10,790 nt of DNA, from contig JAGDBY010000101.1 of assembly GCA_017958765.1 (NCBI GenBank), positions 1 through 10,790 of the forward strand. The letters run 5' to 3'. How positions within the stretch are numbered: position 1 is the stretch's first letter; every line of letters begins with the position of its first letter. The notes beneath the pieces were generated by a model, which worked only from the letters and a program-made list of their open reading frames with translations, made no database searches and was not told where the DNA came from. Below, in pieces: positions 7,070 to 10,790 of the stretch. This DNA is from Bacteroidales bacterium. Its GTDB lineage: Bacteria > Bacteroidota > Bacteroidia > Bacteroidales > UBA932. The translations under genes and the position numbers were made by a program.

Positions 7070-7694
7070 GATAATCGTAAGCCTGAGGGCCTTCGTTGAA
7101 GAGAAGGTCTATGGCTGACAGATTTGGGATAAACCCGTAGCGGGCGGAGAATACCTGATAATAAGGTTTCTCCGCTCCGTTTTTTTTCAGAAGATTGTCC
7201 TCCTTGTTCTTAGGATGTATCGTGCTGCGGAAATCGGGTCCTTCGGGCTTGACTAAGTACTCCGTTGAGAAGCACAGTTCGCAGTCGATGTTGAATTCTT
7301 CCAGAAGCTTCTTTGTGAGCATAGTGTTGAGGTCCACGAGCAGCTCCGGTTTTGAGCGGAGAATGTCCCTGAAGTCATCCCAGTAGTACTCGAAGAACGG
7401 AGATGAGCGGTATGCGGATATCAGCGCTATTTCGTGCTGGTGCACCCAGTTTCTGGAATAGTCGATGCGGGTCTCGCTGATAGGGGCTTCCCTTCTTTGA
7501 GAATGGCACACCGGGACGTGCAGAGTGAACAGTCCGTCAGTAGCGTAGATGTTGCAGCGGTTGCGGTATGACTGCTTCTGGAAGGTCTCACAGTATTCTA
7601 TAGTGGCCTTTTTACTCCCGGCCAGGACAAAAAAATACTCTGCCGGCGGCAAATATGCGCTGCTCAGCAGAGGATTATTGAATACTGCAGACAT
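7059..7694 (-). CDS. WbqC-family protein
   Basis: The 211-residue protein matches the WbqC-like family, named after a gene in a Pseudomonas O-antigen cluster and widespread in Bacteroidota. Its biochemical activity is not established. Seen in the sequence: the N-terminal SSAYLPPAEYF, corresponding to the family's opening strand; a middle section with YRNRCNIYATDGLFTLHVPV (residues about 41-60); and a following block SRNWVHQHEIALISAYRSSPFFEYY (about 75-99), which is highly characteristic. No signal peptide or membrane segment is visible, so it should be cytosolic. It is the last gene of the lpxD-lpxC-lpxA operon, only six bases after lpxA. That context supports a link with lipopolysaccharide or surface glycan synthesis, but this is inference. 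Its 3' end overlaps the end of the FadL-like gene. Confidence 0.85.
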   Translation of the reverse strand: MSAVFNNPLLSSAYLPPAEYFFVLAGSKKATIEYCETFQKQSYRNRCNIYATDGLFTLHVPVCHSQRREAPISETRIDYSRNWVHQHEIALISAYRSSPFFEYYWDDFRDILRSKPELLVDLNTMLTKKLLEEFNIDCELCFSTEYLVKPEGPDFRSTIHPKNKEDNLLKKNGAEKPYYQVFSARYGFIPNLSAIDLLFNEGPQAYDYLTS

Positions 7695-7700
7695 TGCAGA

Positions 7701-8468
7701 TTATTTTACGATACCTCTCTTGGAGGCTGTGATGAAGTCTACGATAAGTTTAGCGTTATTGCTGTTAGGATAAATCTCGCTGACGATGCGGATAGCGTCC
7801 GAAACATTGTTGTCGCTCTCGTATACAAGTCTGTAAATAGCCTTGATCTCTTCGATGTCAGCTGAAGTAAACCCGCGGCGGCGGAGACCCACGATGTTGA
7901 TACCCTCGTAAGCGATAGGGTTTCTGGCAGCCAGAATGAAAGGAGGGACGTCTTTGTTGATAGCGCTTGCGCCGCCTACCATTGCGTGCGCTCCGATCTT
8001 GCTGAACTGGTGAACCAGTGTTCCGCCTCCGATGATAGCCCAATCGTCAATATCGGTCTCCCCTGCGATACCTACGTGACTTACCAGAATACAGTTGTTG
8101 CCGACACGGCAGTCGTGGGCAATGTGCACGTATGACATAATAAGGCAGTTGTCCCCGATTTTGGTCAGGGCTTTGCCGCTTGCCGCAGTGCCTCTGTTGA
8201 TAGTTGCGTATTCTCTGATGGTAGTGTTCTTGCCGATTTCTACCCAAGATTCTTCACCTGAGAATTTGAGGTCCTGAGGCTCGGCGCCGATTACTGCGCC
8301 CGGGTAGATTCTGCAGTCGCTTCCTATCTTGACATAGTCGAAGATAACGGCGTGAGGACCGATCCAGCAGTTGTCACCGATCTCAACATTCTCTGAAATG
8401 TAAGCGAACGGCTCGATAGTGACGTTTTTGCCGATTTTGGCGTTTGGATGTACGTAATAATTATTCAT
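7701..8468 (-). CDS. lpxA: UDP-N-acetylglucosamine O-acyltransferase (lipid A step 1)
   Basis: LpxA transfers a 3-hydroxyacyl chain from acyl carrier protein to the 3-OH of UDP-GlcNAc, the first step of lipid A synthesis, in the cytosol as a trimer. At 255 residues it is close to the E. coli length. The first 180 or so residues are hexapeptide repeats forming a left-handed beta helix. The active-site segment VHIAHDC holds His115 and His118, the latter corresponding to catalytic His125 of E. coli. It is followed by GIAGETDIDDWAIIGG and VHQFSKIGAHAMVGG. The C-terminal helical domain starts with the family's GLRRRGF (residues 194-200). The residue matching the E. coli acyl-chain ruler Gly173 appears to be Ala169. 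The gene sits 13 bases after lpxC and six before the wbqC-like gene, in a lipid A operon. Confidence 0.97.
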   Translation of the reverse strand: MNNYYVHPNAKIGKNVTIEPFAYISENVEIGDNCWIGPHAVIFDYVKIGSDCRIYPGAVIGAEPQDLKFSGEESWVEIGKNTTIREYATINRGTAASGKALTKIGDNCLIMSYVHIAHDCRVGNNCILVSHVGIAGETDIDDWAIIGGGTLVHQFSKIGAHAMVGGASAINKDVPPFILAARNPIAYEGINIVGLRRRGFTSADIEEIKAIYRLVYESDNNVSDAIRIVSEIYPNSNNAKLIVDFITASKRGIVK

Positions 8469-8481
8469 AAAATGATGTAAT

Positions 8482-9381
8482 CTATTTGTAAAGTTCTATC
8501 AACTGCTTAACAGCTGCTGTATTAATGCGGTGGCCGGTCTTGCTGGCAATGATTTTACCTTTGATCGGGTATCCGATAAGGGCGAAGTCGCCGATTAGGT
8601 CAAGCAGTTTGTGCCTTGCGCACTCATTGCTGAAGTAAGGCTGGCAGTGGCTGAGGTATCCTCTTTTTGCCACGATATCTTTGAGTCCGAAGAGTTCTTC
8701 AAACTTTTGAATCGATTCCGGAGAAGGGTCTTTCTCCACTACTACGAGAGCATTGTCCAGGTCGCCGCCTTTGATGAGGTTCATCTGCAGGAGGGCCTCG
8801 ATCTCATGGTAGAAGCAGAATGTCCTGCACGGAGCAATCTGAGTGGCGTAGTCTGTCTTTCCACCGATGAAGCGTGCTTTCTGTATTCCCAGTACCTGAG
8901 AGTGAAAGTCGATAGTTATTTCCGCTTCGAAATTGTCTGAAGGGAGAACCTGAATGGAGGCGTCTCCGTCGACATAATTGAAAGGCTCTTTGACTACGAA
9001 GAATACTTTCTCCTTATTCTGCTCCGTAAGTCCGTCGGCGAGAATGGCGTCCACATAGGGCTTGGCGCTTCCGTCGAGAATAGGCAGCTCTTCATTGTCC
9101 AGAGTGACGAGAGCATTGTCCACTCCCAGACCTGAGAGGGCCGACATAAGGTGCTCGGTAGTTATAACCGACGCTCCGTTATTCTCCAGCGTAGTGCTGC
9201 GGGTTACCGCCGTAACAAAAGTTGCGAGGGCAGGGATCAGTGCGTCGTCGCCTATGTCCGTTCTCTTGAACTTGATACCGAAATCTTCGCCTGCTGGATG
9301 TATCTCCAGATTGCAGATTTTGCCGGTGTGAAGACCTTTGCCTGAAAATTTATATGACTTGCGTAGAGTAGTCTGTTTCAT
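8482..9381 (-). CDS. lpxC: UDP-3-O-acyl-N-acetylglucosamine deacetylase, stand-alone form
   Basis: LpxC is the zinc-dependent deacetylase that makes the first committed step of lipid A synthesis, removing acetate from UDP-3-O-acyl-GlcNAc in the cytosol. All key residues are visible: TEHLMSAL with Glu76 and His77; RHKLLDLIGD with His257 and Asp261, which together with His77 form the zinc site; and KTGHRIN with His284, the second catalytic histidine. The opening KSYKFSGKGLHTGK is also typical. The length of 299 residues corresponds to a single-domain enzyme such as that of E. coli (305). In Bacteroidota this gene is usually a longer fusion with FabZ at the C-terminus. Here the reading frame ends in a TAG straight after the LpxC domain and lpxA starts 13 bases later. 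The start codon follows tandem lpxD stops (TAATAATG), so translation is probably coupled. Confidence 0.97.
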   Translation of the reverse strand: MKQTTLRKSYKFSGKGLHTGKICNLEIHPAGEDFGIKFKRTDIGDDALIPALATFVTAVTRSTTLENNGASVITTEHLMSALSGLGVDNALVTLDNEELPILDGSAKPYVDAILADGLTEQNKEKVFFVVKEPFNYVDGDASIQVLPSDNFEAEITIDFHSQVLGIQKARFIGGKTDYATQIAPCRTFCFYHEIEALLQMNLIKGGDLDNALVVVEKDPSPESIQKFEELFGLKDIVAKRGYLSHCQPYFSNECARHKLLDLIGDFALIGYPIKGKIIASKTGHRINTAAVKQLIELYK

Positions 9382-9383
9382 TA

Positions 9384-10379
9384 TTAATCCTTTTTACCGC
9401 CCGCTCTGAATTTCACGTAAGCTCTCATAAAGTTGCTGTATTCGAAAGCAGGGGCTCCTATCAGTACCTTATGCTCTTCTTTAACATTGTTTAACAAACC
9501 TGCTTTGGCTGCAAGGGTCGTATAAGGTGCTATATGCAAATGACCTGCCACGCCCACCTGTCCGCCGAAAATGCAGTTATGTCCGATATGGGTGGACCCT
9601 GCGATCCCGGTCTGGGCGGCCATTACGGTATTCTCTCCGACCTCCACGTTATGGGCAATCATACAGTGGTCATCAAGTTTGACCCCTTTGTGTATGATGG
9701 TGGATCCCATTGTGGCTCTGTCTACCGTAGTGTTGGCGCCGAGCTCTACGTCGTCTTCTATGATGACGTTACCTGTCTGAGGAATCTTCTTCCAAGTCTC
9801 GTCTTCGCGAGGGGCGAATCCGAATCCGTCAGCGCCGATAACCACGTTGGAGTGGATGATGCAGTTGCTTCCGATCACGCAGTCACTGTACACTCTCACA
9901 CCCGGATGCAATACGGTATTGTCTCCGACGGTGACATTGTCCCCGATAAATACCTGAGGATAGATAGTGCAGTGTTTTCCTATGGTAACATTCTTGCCGA
10001 TGAAGGTAAGGTCTCCGATTTTGGTCCCTTTTCCGATTTTTCTCTTTCGGGAGATCAGGTTGAAAAGAGAATTGTTCAGCCGGTCCTTATTCTTCTTCTT
10101 TGACTGGTAGTAAGCCAGAATGTCTGTGACTGCAGAATAGGCATTGTCCACCTTGATGAGGGTGGCCGATACAGGCTGAGAAGGCTCGAATGTCTTGTTA
10201 ACCAGTATGATGCTGGCCTTTGAGCTGTACACGTACTTCTCGTACTTAGGGTTGGCAAAGAAGCATATGTTGCCCGGTTTTGCGTACTCAATACGAGCCG
10301 GAGCAGTCACTGTGGCCTCTTTGTTACCCACAATCTCCCCATTCAAAAAATCAGCTATTTCACGGGCTGTCAACTGCAT
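9384..10379 (-). CDS. lpxD: UDP-3-O-acylglucosamine N-acyltransferase
   Basis: LpxD adds the second 3-hydroxyacyl chain, to the 2-amino group of UDP-3-O-acyl-glucosamine, directly after the LpxC reaction; it is a cytosolic trimer. The chosen protein has 331 residues. The N-terminal uridine-binding domain begins MQLTAREIADFLNGEIVG. Hexapeptide repeats run from about residue 115 to 300 and include GADGFGFAP (182-190) and MIAHNVEVG, with catalytic His243 (E. coli His239). A second conserved histidine, His280, is in GVAGHLHI. A short C-terminal helix follows. The frame is open to a TTG at 10409, but that codon lies inside the predicted -7 promoter box (10407-10414), and homologues begin at the methionine used here. 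lpxD is the first gene of the operon lpxD-lpxC-lpxA-wbqC-like. Confidence 0.96.
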   Translation of the reverse strand: MQLTAREIADFLNGEIVGNKEATVTAPARIEYAKPGNICFFANPKYEKYVYSSKASIILVNKTFEPSQPVSATLIKVDNAYSAVTDILAYYQSKKKNKDRLNNSLFNLISRKRKIGKGTKIGDLTFIGKNVTIGKHCTIYPQVFIGDNVTVGDNTVLHPGVRVYSDCVIGSNCIIHSNVVIGADGFGFAPREDETWKKIPQTGNVIIEDDVELGANTTVDRATMGSTIIHKGVKLDDHCMIAHNVEVGENTVMAAQTGIAGSTHIGHNCIFGGQVGVAGHLHIAPYTTLAAKAGLLNNVKEEHKVLIGAPAFEYSNFMRAYVKFRAGGKKD

Positions 10380-10406
10380 ACTAAAAAAGTAATACCAATA
10401 AGTTTG

Positions 10407-10437
10407 CAAATATACACAAATAAAATAATATGCTAAA
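10407..10437 (-). promoter_or_regulatory. Predicted promoter of the lpxD operon
   Basis: On the minus strand the -7 box is TATATTTG (10407-10414), an exact match to TAnnTTTG. TTTA (10434-10437) is a near-match to the TTTG -33 element, with a 19-base spacer. Transcription would start close to 10400, leaving a leader of about 20 bases before the ATG at 10379. Confidence 0.6.
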
Positions 10438-10439
10438 CA

Positions 10440-10471
10440 TTTGGAAATTAAAGACGCAAGTTGTATCTTCG
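10440..10471 (+). promoter_or_regulatory. Predicted promoter of rimP
   Basis: The -33 element TTTG (10440-10443) is followed by a 20-base spacer and a -7 box TATCTTCG (10464-10471), a common variant of the Bacteroidota consensus. Transcription would start near 10478. The -33 box lies two bases from that of the opposing lpxD promoter. Confidence 0.65.
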
Positions 10472-10483
10472 CGGACGATTTGT

Positions 10484-10506
10484 GGGGACGAGAGTCCTCT
10501 TTTTTT
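10484..10506 (+). terminator. Terminator-like hairpin in the rimP leader (possible attenuator)
   Basis: GGGGAC (10484-10489) pairs with GTCCTC (10494-10499), including one G-U pair, around a GAGA loop of the GNRA type. Seven T residues follow directly (10500-10506). This has the form of an intrinsic terminator, yet it lies between the predicted promoter and the rimP start at 10515. It could act as an attenuator or merely as a 5' stabilising hairpin. Confidence 0.55.
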
Positions 10507-10514
10507 GTCCTTAT

Positions 10515-10790
10515 ATGAAGCAGAAAGATATTTTAGAGCAATCGGTAGCCGAGTATCTGGCTGGAAAAGACATTTTTCTGGTCGAGATCAAGGTCACAGC
10601 AGACAACGACATAGACGTTGTCATCGAGAATGAGAAAGGAGACATTTCTCTGGACGACTGTGTAGAATTGAACAATTATCTTGAGAGCAAGCTGAGCAGA
10701 GATGTCGAAGACTTTTCTCTCACAGTCGGTACAGCCGGCCTGACATCCCCATTCAAGGTTCCCCGTCAATACAATAAGTTTGTCGGCAGC
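10515..10790 (+). CDS. rimP: Ribosome maturation factor RimP, 3' end missing
   Basis: RimP binds the 30S subunit and is needed for its maturation in the cytosol. The window holds the first 92 codons; family members have roughly 150 residues, so about 60 are cut off at the right edge. The N-terminal domain is recognisable: VEIKVTADNDIDVVIENE (residues 23-40), then the DISLDDCVELNNYLESKL helix (43-60). The strongly conserved GTAGLTSPFKVPRQY (72-86) matches the G-x-GLxxPLK signature region, in its Bacteroidota form SPFK. The ATG is preceded by a short leader with a terminator-like hairpin and no Shine-Dalgarno sequence. In most bacteria rimP is followed by nusA and infB; these should lie just to the right, but this cannot be seen here. 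It is transcribed divergently from lpxD. Confidence 0.93.
   Translation, partial: MKQKDILEQSVAEYLAGKDIFLVEIKVTADNDIDVVIENEKGDISLDDCVELNNYLESKLSRDVEDFSLTVGTAGLTSPFKVPRQYNKFVGS

Noticed and set aside
7070..7095. Hairpin AAGCC-TGAG-GGCCTT after the FadL-like gene as terminator
   Set aside because: It has a bulge and only about five pairs, is not followed by a T-run, and encodes the C-terminus of the WbqC-family protein.
8469..8481. A frameshifted or degraded fabZ remnant after lpxC
   Set aside because: Only 13 bases lie between lpxC and lpxA and none resembles FabZ, so the fusion partner is absent rather than broken.
9534..10103. A 189-residue open frame on the plus strand opposite lpxD
   Set aside because: The minus-strand frame is an unmistakable LpxD; the opposite frame is a by-product of its hexapeptide-repeat codons.
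10380..10409. Longer LpxD beginning at a TTG (10 extra residues, Trp/Tyr-rich)
   Set aside because: The TTG lies within the predicted -7 box, the extra residues do not resemble LpxD, and the internal ATG gives the standard N-terminus.

Overview
The window looks like ordinary chromosomal backbone from a member of the Bacteroidota, most likely the order Bacteroidales. The evidence is a DUF3078 outer-membrane protein, a short archaeal/eukaryotic-type ProS, a WbqC-family protein, a FadL-like barrel, the adjacent lpxD-lpxC-lpxA genes, and promoter boxes of the Bacteroidota type (TAnnTTTG at -7 with TTTG near -33). GC is moderate, near half by eye. I see no insertion sequence, prophage, CRISPR array, tRNA or rRNA gene. 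Coding density is very high and no gene-free stretch exceeds about 135 bases.

Layout. Positions 1-503 (+) hold the 3' part of an M23 peptidase with a LysM domain. It abuts, tail to tail with no spacer, a minus-strand operon (4254 down to 504): proS, a DUF3078 protein and tilS. A 100-base divergent spacer (4255-4354) separates proS from a plus-strand pair (4355-7069): an unusual Trp/Tyr-rich, Arg-tailed lipoprotein and an OmpP1/FadL-like barrel. The barrel gene overlaps by 11 bases the end of a second minus-strand operon (10379 down to 7059): lpxD, lpxC, lpxA and wbqC. This operon carries three early steps of lipid A synthesis plus a probable polysaccharide-related gene. A second divergent spacer (10380-10514) carries back-to-back promoters for lpxD and rimP, and rimP runs off the right edge.

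Functionally the window mixes cell-envelope genes (peptidoglycan hydrolase, lipid A synthesis, two outer-membrane barrels, a lipoprotein) with translation genes (proS, tilS, rimP).

I found no clearly new multi-gene system. The points most worth a second look are: a terminator-like hairpin in the short rimP leader; a stand-alone LpxC where Bacteroidota normally carry an LpxC-FabZ fusion; the composition of the lipoprotein at 4355-5491; and the near-perfect Shine-Dalgarno sequence in front of that lipoprotein, in a phylum that seldom uses one.
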